From contig NZ_BAGC01000009.1 of the NCBI RefSeq assembly GCF_000308655.1, positions 62,001 through 126,000 on the forward strand: 64,000 nucleotides of DNA, written 5' to 3'. Source of the DNA: Nocardia niigatensis NBRC 100131 (GTDB lineage Bacteria; Actinomycetota; Actinomycetes; Mycobacteriales; Mycobacteriaceae). Shown here in pieces: positions 1-7,270 of this stretch. Made by a program: the position numbers and the translations under genes. The number at the start of each line of letters is the position of its first letter. Within the stretch, counting starts at the first letter, position 1. Under the pieces are notes generated by a model. That model worked only from the letters and a program-made list of their open reading frames with translations. It was not told where the DNA came from and made no database searches.

Positions 1-859
1 TCTCGTAATCCTGGACAGCGCTTGGGAATCCAAGAACAGCGGGCCGTTCATCGAACGCATCAAGGCGCTGCGGGATTGGCTCGGTGCGTCCGCATCGGCT
101 GCGGCCGGGAACGCGACACAGGCCGAATCGCACGCTGCCGCGTATGAACTCGCGAAACTGACCATGCCGGACGTCGACGAGGTCGAGAAGCTCGAGGACC
201 TCCAGCAGGTGATGCAGCAGCTCGGTCTGGCCGCCGGTCTGCCGCTGCTGGGCGGACTGGCGACGACCGAGACCGACGCCGAGAAGGCGAAAGCCGAAGC
301 GGCCCGGGTGATGCGGACGTACGAGGCCGCGACCGAATCGCTGGCGAAGCCTTGGGAACACCAGGCGCCACCGCAGGTGACCGCGGGGCTGACGCCTGCC
401 GAGCAGCCGGCCGAGCCCGTGGAGACCCCGGAAACACCAACGGTCGCGCCGACTTCGCTGCCGACCCTGTCTCTCGACTCGCTCAACCTGCCGCCGATGC
501 CGCTCGCGCAGGTGCGCGCACAAACGGTGGAGGCCAAGGAGACGACCACGCAACGCGTTGTGACGCAGCCGGTTACGGTCCAGCAGTCCGGTACGTCCAT
601 GGCGCCTACCGCCATGGGCAACGCCGGTCAGGACAGCGACGAGGAGCACATCCCGCGCGCCGGACTCGTGGGTGCGCCCACGAGCGACGCCGAGCTGGGC
701 CTCACTTCCGGCATGCAGGTCGCGCCCGCGGTGCTCGGCGGAGTCGACCCTGCGGGCCAGCGCGCACCGGTCGACATCGCCTTCAATGCGGGCAGCACCG
801 GAACCGAAAGTTCCTCCGGGGCCACAGAGTCCGGGGGAAGTAGAGAGGCCGCCTCATGA
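1..859 (+). CDS. PPE-like T7SS substrate (5' end outside window)
   Basis: Open from the left edge (first full codon at base 2); 285 residues are visible. The visible N-terminal part reads as the second half of a PPE helical domain: a Trp (AWESKNSG), a long amphipathic helix, then AAAYELAKLTMP, close to the PPE signature of Ala-rich helix, Tyr-Glu and Met-Pro. From about visible residue 120 it is Pro/Thr/Ser-rich and low in complexity, as in secreted PPE or EspB-like tails. PPE proteins pair with PE-type partners, bind EspG in the cytosol and leave through ESX systems; the next gene is espG, joined by an ATGA overlap at 856-859. The PE partner and the start must lie upstream. PPE-like is well supported; EspB-like is the alternative. 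Confidence 0.75.
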   Translation, partial: LVILDSAWESKNSGPFIERIKALRDWLGASASAAAGNATQAESHAAAYELAKLTMPDVDEVEKLEDLQQVMQQLGLAAGLPLLGGLATTETDAEKAKAEAARVMRTYEAATESLAKPWEHQAPPQVTAGLTPAEQPAEPVETPETPTVAPTSLPTLSLDSLNLPPMPLAQVRAQTVEAKETTTQRVVTQPVTVQQSGTSMAPTAMGNAGQDSDEEHIPRAGLVGAPTSDAELGLTSGMQVAPAVLGGVDPAGQRAPVDIAFNAGSTGTESSSGATESGGSREAAS

Positions 860-1644
860 CGACCCTCACCAACGACGGCGTGATCGCACTCGCCGGCCAC
901 CTAGGTGTGCAGACTCTGCCGCTGGTGCTGTCGATCGGTCCGCAACAGGACTCGTACCAGGAATGGGAATACGCCCAGGAGCTAGCCCGCGCCGACCTAC
1001 GCGCCCGCCGCATCGTCGACGTGCACGGTGACGTCGACACCGACACCGCAACAGCACTTTTCGTCCTGGCTCAGCCCGATCGCGAACTGGCCATGCGTGT
1101 CCACACCGCCGATGGCCTCATCCGAGTCTGCGTCACCCGCCGTTCCGAGGACCACGCCGTCGCCGTCCGTCGCGGCGACACCCTGGACATCCATCCCCTC
1201 TGGTCCGACGGCTCCGGCGAATCCCTGGCCCGCCCCCTGCTCGAGGCCCTCGGCCCCTGCCCGCCCGCCGACCTGGCAGCCTTCAGCGCCGAGTCCGCCG
1301 ACCTGGCCGAACGCCTCGACACCGCAACGACTTCCGCGGACTACGCGAGCACCGTCTACAACCTCGGCGTGCCCGACACCGACGCCACCAGCTACGGCCT
1401 CGCCCTGTCCGCCACCCACGCCTACGCCGAAATCGTGGCCTACGCCTACGCCGACGGCCTCACAGACCGATCGCCCGGAGCCGTCGCTGTCTACGACACC
1501 GCACGGGGCCGCATCGTGGCCGCACCGGGGGTCGCCTCGGACCAGCAACTCTGGTCCACGCTGACACCGGGCAGTGATCACCGTATCGCGCAGTCGATTT
1601 CAACATTGATCGACTCGCTGCCTGGGGGGAGGTGGCTGTCGTGA
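856..1644 (+). CDS. espG: EspG-family T7SS chaperone
   Basis: 262 residues, start codon overlapping the PPE-like stop (ATGA), so translation is probably coupled. The sequence has the EspG pattern: short N-terminal strand and helix, a central charged region with DRELAMRVHTADG, and a C-terminal STLIDSLPGGRW-type helix. EspG proteins bind the tip of their cognate PE-PPE dimers in the cytosol and keep them soluble for delivery to the EccC motor. Its presence beside a PPE-like gene and an eccA-bearing locus indicates a mature ESX system rather than the ancestral ESX-4 type. No catalytic residues are expected. Family assignment is confident; the substrate is inferred from adjacency. Confidence 0.85.
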   Translation: MTTLTNDGVIALAGHLGVQTLPLVLSIGPQQDSYQEWEYAQELARADLRARRIVDVHGDVDTDTATALFVLAQPDRELAMRVHTADGLIRVCVTRRSEDHAVAVRRGDTLDIHPLWSDGSGESLARPLLEALGPCPPADLAAFSAESADLAERLDTATTSADYASTVYNLGVPDTDATSYGLALSATHAYAEIVAYAYADGLTDRSPGAVAVYDTARGRIVAAPGVASDQQLWSTLTPGSDHRIAQSISTLIDSLPGGRWLS

Positions 1645-1682
1645 GTCATCTGTGACCCACAAACAGCTGATCGACCCGAACC

Positions 1683-1703
1683 GGTGATGCGCAACGCATC
1701 GCC
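1683..1703 (+). other. stem-loop between espG and the WXG100 pair
   Basis: GGTGATGCG pairs with CGCATCGCC (9 bp with one G-T) around a three-base CAA loop. It sits mid-way in the 92-base gap between espG and the first WXG100 gene. It could be a weak attenuator or an RNA-processing or stability element that sets the esx pair apart from upstream genes. No T-run follows. Confidence 0.45.
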
Positions 1704-1736
1704 TATCCATTCCCAAGAAAAGGCAAGGTACAGACG

Positions 1737-2039
1737 ATGGTTGCAAATGAAGCGGAAGTTGCCAAGGCGGCGCAGAGCCACATGGCGGACGTTGTCGCCT
1801 CGATCAAGGACATTCTGAGCAAGATCACCGACCGCGTGGACTCGTCCAAGAACAGCTTCTCGGGTGACGCGGCCGACGCGTTCAAGGCTGCGGCGGTGGC
1901 GTGGGACGACGAAGCCGTGAAGCTGAACAAGGCCATGGATGATTTCCAGGACAAGGTCGGTCAGGGAACCGACGTGTTCAGCAATGTGGACATCACCAAC
2001 AAGGACGACTTCTCGAAGGCTCTCACGAACCTCGGATAG
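1737..2039 (+). CDS. WXG100/ESAT-6-like protein with F-S-G in place of W-x-G
   Basis: 100 residues, the usual length of WXG100 proteins, which form helix-turn-helix hairpin heterodimers secreted by ESX systems. The turn reads NSFSGDAADAF: spacing and flanking residues match the motif, but Phe replaces the signature Trp. The protein contains no Tyr, so there is no YxxxD/E export signal; FSNVD near residue 82 has the same spacing with Phe in the Tyr position and could be a variant signal. It is followed 47 bases later by a second small helical protein, the presumed partner, and the pair is closed by a strong hairpin. An AAGG stands about 9 bases before the ATG. Confidence 0.8.
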   Translation: MVANEAEVAKAAQSHMADVVASIKDILSKITDRVDSSKNSFSGDAADAFKAAAVAWDDEAVKLNKAMDDFQDKVGQGTDVFSNVDITNKDDFSKALTNLG

Positions 2040-2086
2040 TCCGGTCGACGCCCGCATCAACTTTCCAACTCTGCAAAGGACTACAC

Positions 2087-2422
2087 ATGCTTTACGACAA
2101 GGCTGGCATGACCACCCTCGTGCACGACCTCCGGCAGTACCACAAGGATCTGGTCGCTGTCGCCGGTGACGGCACTGCCGCGGTCGACACCTCCAGCGAC
2201 CTCGGCCAGGCCGTTGAGAAGCTGAAGTCGGCGTGGTCGGACCCCAACAGTGGCGCTGAGAACGGCGCGCTGGAAGGTGTTATCGCCGCGAAGTCCGAAT
2301 GGGACAGCGCGTATGCCGAGAAGTGCCTGTCGACCCTGGACGCCGTTGCCACCGCGGTCGAGAACGCGCTGAACAACGCCCTCGCTGCGGACCTCAAGGT
2401 CCGCAACGCCTTCGGCCACTGA
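2087..2422 (+). CDS. WXG100-like partner protein with atypical turn
   Basis: 111 residues, all predicted helix, encoded directly after the first WXG100 gene. Where the turn should be it reads SAWSDPNSGAENG: Trp is present but the Gly is displaced by an insertion (W-S-D-P-N-S-G). Length and tandem placement fit the second half of an EsxA/EsxB-type heterodimer. A YxxxD/E signal is not visible. A purine-rich AAAGGA stands about 7 bases before the ATG at 2087; an internal Met at 2108 is less likely. The divergent turn makes a precise subfamily uncertain; the assignment rests on size, helicity and position. Confidence 0.65.
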   Translation: MLYDKAGMTTLVHDLRQYHKDLVAVAGDGTAAVDTSSDLGQAVEKLKSAWSDPNSGAENGALEGVIAAKSEWDSAYAEKCLSTLDAVATAVENALNNALAADLKVRNAFGH

Positions 2423-2439
2423 CAAATCGTCGGTGCCAT

Positions 2440-2490
2440 GGACGGCAGCGCACCTCTCCTCCCTTACCGATGAGAGGTGCGCTGCCGTCC
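2440..2490 (+). terminator. 19-bp hairpin after the WXG100 pair
   Basis: Bases 2440-2458 are the perfect reverse complement of 2472-2490 with a 13-base loop. It begins 18 bases after the second WXG100 stop and lies 57 bases before eccB. No T-tract follows, as is common in high-GC actinobacteria. It probably terminates or strongly attenuates transcription so that the secreted pair can be made in excess over the membrane components. Confidence 0.8.
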
Positions 2491-2547
2491 GTCGGCGTTC
2501 AGTAATCTACGTATCCGCAGTTCCCGGTTCGACGGAGGATTTGGTTA

Positions 2548-4059
2548 GTGCCAGCCCAATTGACCACCCGTGCCCAGGTCAATGGGTATCGCTTCCTGCT
2601 GCGCCGTCTCGATCACGCGCTGGTGCGGCGCGATGTACGGATGCTCCACGATCCGATGCGGTCGCAGATTCGATCGCTGATGGTCGGAGCTGTTCTCGCG
2701 CTGCTCGTGGTCGCCGGTGCGGCGATCATGGCGTTCATTCGCCCGCAGGGCTCCATCGGCGATGCGAACATTGTGATGGGCAAGGACAGCGGCGCACTCT
2801 ACGTCGTCGTTCGGGATAAAGACGACAAGAACAAGATGACCCTGTATCCGACGCTGAATCTCGCGTCGGCGCGGTTGATCTCGGGCACGAGCGAAACTCC
2901 GAAGTCGGTCAAGGACAGCAAGCTCAATTCGGTGCCGCGTGGCCCGATCCTCGGAATCCCCGGTGTGCCCGCGGCTTTGCCGGGGACGGGGCAGGGAGAA
3001 CGGTCTCAGTGGACGCTCTGTGACAAGGTGCCGCTGTCGGCATCCGGCGGGGCAGCTTCGTCCGCGGGAGCGGAAACCACGGTCATCTCCAGCACTTTGG
3101 AACTCAGCGACCGCATCAAGGTGTCCGACCCGAGCTCGGCGATCTGGGCGAGCAAGGGCAGCAAGGACTACCTGATCTACGACGGCAAAGTCGCGGAGTT
3201 CGATCGGACGAAGGACTCGGTGGCCCAAGCACTGGGCTTGAGCGGCAAGCGGCCGCGGCCCGCCACGACGGACCTGATCGGCGCTGCGGTCAGGGTGCCG
3301 CCCTTGGTTCCGCCCGCTATTCCGCATGTCGGAGAGAACGGTCTGGGCAAGCTGAGCACTGTGCCGGTGGGCGGCATCATCAAGGTCGCCGCTATGGATG
3401 GTTCCGATCGAACTGACCTGTATGTAGTGCTGTCCGACGGCGTGCAGCGTATCTCCGCATTCACCGCGCAGGTCATCGGAGCCGACAACTCGCAGGGCAT
3501 GAGCGGCTTCAAATCCGTGACACCCGATGTGCTCAATGGAATGCCCATCGTGCATTCGCTGGCGGTCGACGACTTCCCCAATGCCACGCCGAAGATCGTT
3601 ACCGCGGAGGACAACCCGGTCGCGTGTATCACCTGGGCGAAGAAGAGCGGTCTCGGCAAGGAACAGCCGGATGCCACCGAGGGACCCTCGGACCGGGCAA
3701 CGGTCCAGCTGCTACTCGGCACGCGTCTGCCGCTGCCGGATTCACGGAAGCCGGTCGACTTGGCGACCAAGGACGGAACCGCCGGCGACCGAGTCGATGC
3801 CGTCTACGTGCCGCCCACCACCGGCGAATTCGTGCGCACCACCGGCATCGAACCGGGCAGTCAGCGTCGCGAGAATCTGTTCTACATCACCGACAACGGA
3901 ATTCGATACGGCATCCCGGATCTCGCAACCGCACAGATCCTCGGGCTGGGATCCACACCACACCTGGCGCCGTGGGAGATCATCGGTCAGCTGGTTCCCG
4001 GCTCCACCCTGTCCAAGCAGGATGCCCTGAAGAGCTGGGATACCCTGCCGACGCAGTAG
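2548..4059 (+). CDS. eccB: T7SS core protein EccB (locus 1)
   Basis: 503 residues, GTG start. The N-terminal cytosolic segment has the family hallmark RFLLRRLDHALVRRDVRMLHD and DPMRSQ, followed by one membrane span (about residues 45-68) and a large periplasmic domain. EccB is a single-pass membrane subunit of the ESX core complex with EccC, EccD and EccE. Length is typical. It starts after the hairpin that closes the WXG100 pair and is followed by a lipoprotein and two kinases instead of the usual eccC, an unusual order. It is paralogous to the EccB at 46244-47731. Confidence 0.95.
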   Translation: MPAQLTTRAQVNGYRFLLRRLDHALVRRDVRMLHDPMRSQIRSLMVGAVLALLVVAGAAIMAFIRPQGSIGDANIVMGKDSGALYVVVRDKDDKNKMTLYPTLNLASARLISGTSETPKSVKDSKLNSVPRGPILGIPGVPAALPGTGQGERSQWTLCDKVPLSASGGAASSAGAETTVISSTLELSDRIKVSDPSSAIWASKGSKDYLIYDGKVAEFDRTKDSVAQALGLSGKRPRPATTDLIGAAVRVPPLVPPAIPHVGENGLGKLSTVPVGGIIKVAAMDGSDRTDLYVVLSDGVQRISAFTAQVIGADNSQGMSGFKSVTPDVLNGMPIVHSLAVDDFPNATPKIVTAEDNPVACITWAKKSGLGKEQPDATEGPSDRATVQLLLGTRLPLPDSRKPVDLATKDGTAGDRVDAVYVPPTTGEFVRTTGIEPGSQRRENLFYITDNGIRYGIPDLATAQILGLGSTPHLAPWEIIGQLVPGSTLSKQDALKSWDTLPTQ

Positions 4060-4217
4060 CGGCGACCCCGCAGCGCGTTAGACGCCGAATGGTCTTGCTA
4101 CTCATCCGATGCTAGGTTGACTGAGCCTGGGCGGTTCCGCAGTGCGGATAGTTCGGCTCGGCGTTCAAGATTTTGGAGGGTGCGCCCACAACGCGCGGGG
4201 TGGCCTTGGAGGGGTGG

Positions 4218-5396
4218 ATGCGGTTCAGGCTGAGGAGGGCCGCCGCAACAGCGGTCGGGCTTGTCGTACTGGCGGGGGTGTCGGGTTGTGGTGGAAGTTC
4301 CGGGAGCACCACGAATTACGGCCCTTACTCCGGTAAGCCCGGTGATTCCGAATACGACCAGAAGCCCAGTAAGGCCCGGGGCGTGCTGGCGGAGTCGTTG
4401 CGGCTGGGCGAGCACATCATGTATGGAACGGACATCGATCCGGAACTGAAGGTCGGGCGAGGCGGCGGCGTGTTCGCCAATTATCTCGGCGTGCAGCATT
4501 CGGTCATCTCCGGCCCCGAAGCGAACGCAGCGGACGCTCACGACCCGCTCGCGGCCTTCGGGGCCCTTTCGGCGAACAAGTCCAACACGGCTGATCAGTC
4601 GCAGAAGTTCCTGGCCACGTCGCTCCTGGAGTTTCCGGATGAGGCGGCTGCGGCCGCGGCGGCGACCGATATGGATCGCGCCGACTTCCAGGCGAATTCT
4701 GACAACGTGCCTGTCGCAGTTGATGCCTTCCCATCCGCAATCAGCCATTGGCGGCCCGGCGTTCCCACGCTTGGCAGCGTCATGGCATACAAGACGTTGG
4801 TGATCCGGGTCTACGCGCAGTTGCCGGATCCGAATCTCGGGCAGTTGGTCGACATGGTCACTCGGTCATACCAGCGGCAGATCGATCTCCTCGCGAACTA
4901 CACACCGACGCCGGCGGCGGATCTGCCCAAGCTGCAAATTGATCCGGACAAGCTGTTGACCCGGATAGTGCGGACCGACGACCCCACGCCTGTCGCGATG
5001 AAGTTCGCCGTCTGGGGTGTACACGCCTACTCCGCGCTGCTGGGGAGCCCGGCGGCGGATGCGGCGATGAACACCGATCACGGCGTCACCGCGGTGGCGG
5101 TTTCCTACAACAAGCGCCTTTTCAAGATGCGCGACGCCGCGACGGCCGTGAAGTACGCCGGATATCTCGGTGAACCGCACGATGACGCCGAGTCCACACC
5201 CATCAGTGGAGTATCCGGACTGTCCGATGTGGCTTGCCGTCAATTGTCCAAGCCTTCGCCGAATTCTTTGGAAGCCAGACGTTTTCGTTGCGTCGTGACG
5301 CGGGGCGCATACGTGGCCATGGTGTACAGCAATACCGATACCGATGTCCGCCAACTGGCCGCCGCGCAGTATTCGATCATGGGGGAGACGGCATGA
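4218..5396 (+). CDS. DUF7373-like lipoprotein paired with a kinase
   Basis: 392 residues from the ATG at 4218, chosen because GGAGGGG stands just before it and the following residues form a clean lipoprotein signal (basic N-region, hydrophobic core, GVSGC with Cys24 as the acylated residue). An upstream ATG at 4173 would bury the signal. The mature protein begins with a NYGPYSGKPGDSEYDQKPS segment shared with the lipoprotein at 24951-26120, and ends with an AAQYSIMG-type motif shared by all five lipoproteins in the window. No enzyme motif is visible. Its stop overlaps the kinase start (ATGA), so the two are co-translated. Family name is from recall of the Nocardia DUF7373 lipoproteins; function unknown, a cell-surface sensor partner is inferred. 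Confidence 0.8.
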   Translation: MRFRLRRAAATAVGLVVLAGVSGCGGSSGSTTNYGPYSGKPGDSEYDQKPSKARGVLAESLRLGEHIMYGTDIDPELKVGRGGGVFANYLGVQHSVISGPEANAADAHDPLAAFGALSANKSNTADQSQKFLATSLLEFPDEAAAAAAATDMDRADFQANSDNVPVAVDAFPSAISHWRPGVPTLGSVMAYKTLVIRVYAQLPDPNLGQLVDMVTRSYQRQIDLLANYTPTPAADLPKLQIDPDKLLTRIVRTDDPTPVAMKFAVWGVHAYSALLGSPAADAAMNTDHGVTAVAVSYNKRLFKMRDAATAVKYAGYLGEPHDDAESTPISGVSGLSDVACRQLSKPSPNSLEARRFRCVVTRGAYVAMVYSNTDTDVRQLAAAQYSIMGETA

Positions 5397-7270
5397 AGGC
5401 GCTGACGCCACAGGATCCGAAGTGGCTGGGGCGCAATCGCACCATCGCGATGATCGGCCGGGGCGGTATGGGGCGGGTGCTGCTGGGCCGCACGCCGACC
5501 GGACGACTGGTGGCGATCAAGCAGATTCACCAGCATCTCGCCGGAAATCCCGAATTCCGTGGCCGGTTCGCTCGCGAGGTGCAGGCCTGCCGGCAACTCA
5601 CCGGCGCTTACACCGCCGCGGTGATCGATAGTGACACCGAATCCGAGAGTCCGTGGCTGGCCACCGAATACATCAACGGACCTGACCTGAAGACGGTCAT
5701 CGACGAATGTGGGCCCATGAATCTCGGCGGGCTGCGGCTGCTCGCCACCGGGCTGGCATCGGCGCTGCTCGAGATCCACCGTGCTGGTCTGCTGCATCGA
5801 GATCTCAAGCCGGGCAACGTCCTCCTGACCGCCGAAGGCCCCCGGATCATCGACTTCGGCATTGCCCGTGCCCAGGACAGCGACGCGCTGACAGCTACGG
5901 GGACGGTCATGGGCTCCCCGGCGTACATGTCGCCCGAGCAGGCCGAGGGCCGGCCCCTCACAACTGCCGCGGACGTGTATTCCGTGGGCGCGATTCTGGC
6001 TATGGCGGCGACGGGTTCCAGTCCGTTCCCGGGCGTTTCGACACCGCAGATCCTCTACAGCGTCATGCACGCCATGCCGAATATCGAGGGTGTACCGGTT
6101 GCGTTGCGGGATCTGGTGGACGCCTGCCTGTCGAAGGATCCGGCACGAAGGCCGACAGCGGACCAGCTGCTGGACACGGCGAGCCGGATTCAGCCCGAGC
6201 CCATCTGGCCCGTTCCGGTGAAAGCCCGGATCGACGCGCACCGCGCCGACTCCGACTGGTGGGTCCACACCGCCGAACGGGAGTCGAGGCTCGAGGACGA
6301 GCTGGAGCAGGCGAAGTCCAATCGACGCAGAATGCTGAGATGGATGGCGGCAGCCGCGGCGACGTTGGTAGCGCTCGGAGCGGGAACCTTCGGTGTGCGC
6401 GAAATGTCCATGCAGAGCGGGCATTCGCAGCCGATGGCAGATCCCTCGTTGGCGGTCACGACCATGGAGCTGCAACAACTCGATACCTGCAAGGTGCTCG
6501 ATCTCGTGACGCCGAAGCTGGGTACGCGGGTCACAGCTCCGCACAAGGAATACGGCGGCTGCAGGACTGCGGTCACCGACTCGGACAATCACAAAATCGA
6601 TGTGGAACTGGATACCTTGACCTCGGCCGACGAGGTGGAGGAGACCACGACGCCCACGGGCCAGACCGTGGGCTGGACACCGATCCTCCGAAACAAGGAT
6701 GGATTCGGGATCTGCCAACGCTACGTTCTCACGCAGAGCGGTGGTCGCAATGCCCTTTCGGTCTCAGGCTACGCATCCAGCGGCGGTGACGGCTGCTCGA
6801 TGGCGGACAAGGCGATCACGGCCGTCGTACAGCAGCTCACCGTCTACGCGCCGCAGCTGAAGCTTCCGGGGAACTCGATTCTGCGCGTCGACCCGTGCTC
6901 GTTGCTGGACCCGACGCTCGCGGGTGGCCTCGCCGGTGATCCCGCACGGCGTGTGCAAGGGGCCGGCGACTGCTACTACCAAGGCAGCGTCGGGACCGCG
7001 GAAGTCACGCTGGACGACACTGATCGGCTCGACAAGGGCAACACCCGGTACAAGACCATTCAGATTGGGCAATCCACGGCCTATATCGAGAACCTCTGGA
7101 TGAAGAACCCGAATGGCAACTGCGAAGTGAAGTACCAGGCCCGCCTGACCACCAATGACAATGCCGAAATTGTCAGGGTCCGGATCAGTGACTGGGGATC
7201 CGGAGACACGGGCGCGTGCGAGCAGGCCAAGAAGGTCATGGCCGATGTCCTGCCGAGGCTGCCGAAGTAA
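5393..7270 (+). CDS. membrane Ser/Thr protein kinase, Cys-rich ectodomain
   Basis: 625 residues; the start at 5393 overlaps the lipoprotein stop by four bases. Kinase domain at about residues 15-275: glycine loop GRGGMGRVLLG, Lys43 in VAIK, HRDLKPGN with Asp137, DFG with Asp154, and GSPAYMSPEQ, all intact. One membrane span at about 312-335. The outer part holds two tandem Cys-rich repeats, one starting at LDTCKVLD and one at VDPCSLLD, resembling DUF3558-type units. This is a PknB-like layout with a different sensor. It is followed by a second kinase with a TAATG overlap. Placement between eccB and eccE suggests phosphorylation of T7SS or envelope targets; that is inference. Confidence 0.9.
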   Translation: MKALTPQDPKWLGRNRTIAMIGRGGMGRVLLGRTPTGRLVAIKQIHQHLAGNPEFRGRFAREVQACRQLTGAYTAAVIDSDTESESPWLATEYINGPDLKTVIDECGPMNLGGLRLLATGLASALLEIHRAGLLHRDLKPGNVLLTAEGPRIIDFGIARAQDSDALTATGTVMGSPAYMSPEQAEGRPLTTAADVYSVGAILAMAATGSSPFPGVSTPQILYSVMHAMPNIEGVPVALRDLVDACLSKDPARRPTADQLLDTASRIQPEPIWPVPVKARIDAHRADSDWWVHTAERESRLEDELEQAKSNRRRMLRWMAAAAATLVALGAGTFGVREMSMQSGHSQPMADPSLAVTTMELQQLDTCKVLDLVTPKLGTRVTAPHKEYGGCRTAVTDSDNHKIDVELDTLTSADEVEETTTPTGQTVGWTPILRNKDGFGICQRYVLTQSGGRNALSVSGYASSGGDGCSMADKAITAVVQQLTVYAPQLKLPGNSILRVDPCSLLDPTLAGGLAGDPARRVQGAGDCYYQGSVGTAEVTLDDTDRLDKGNTRYKTIQIGQSTAYIENLWMKNPNGNCEVKYQARLTTNDNAEIVRVRISDWGSGDTGACEQAKKVMADVLPRLPK

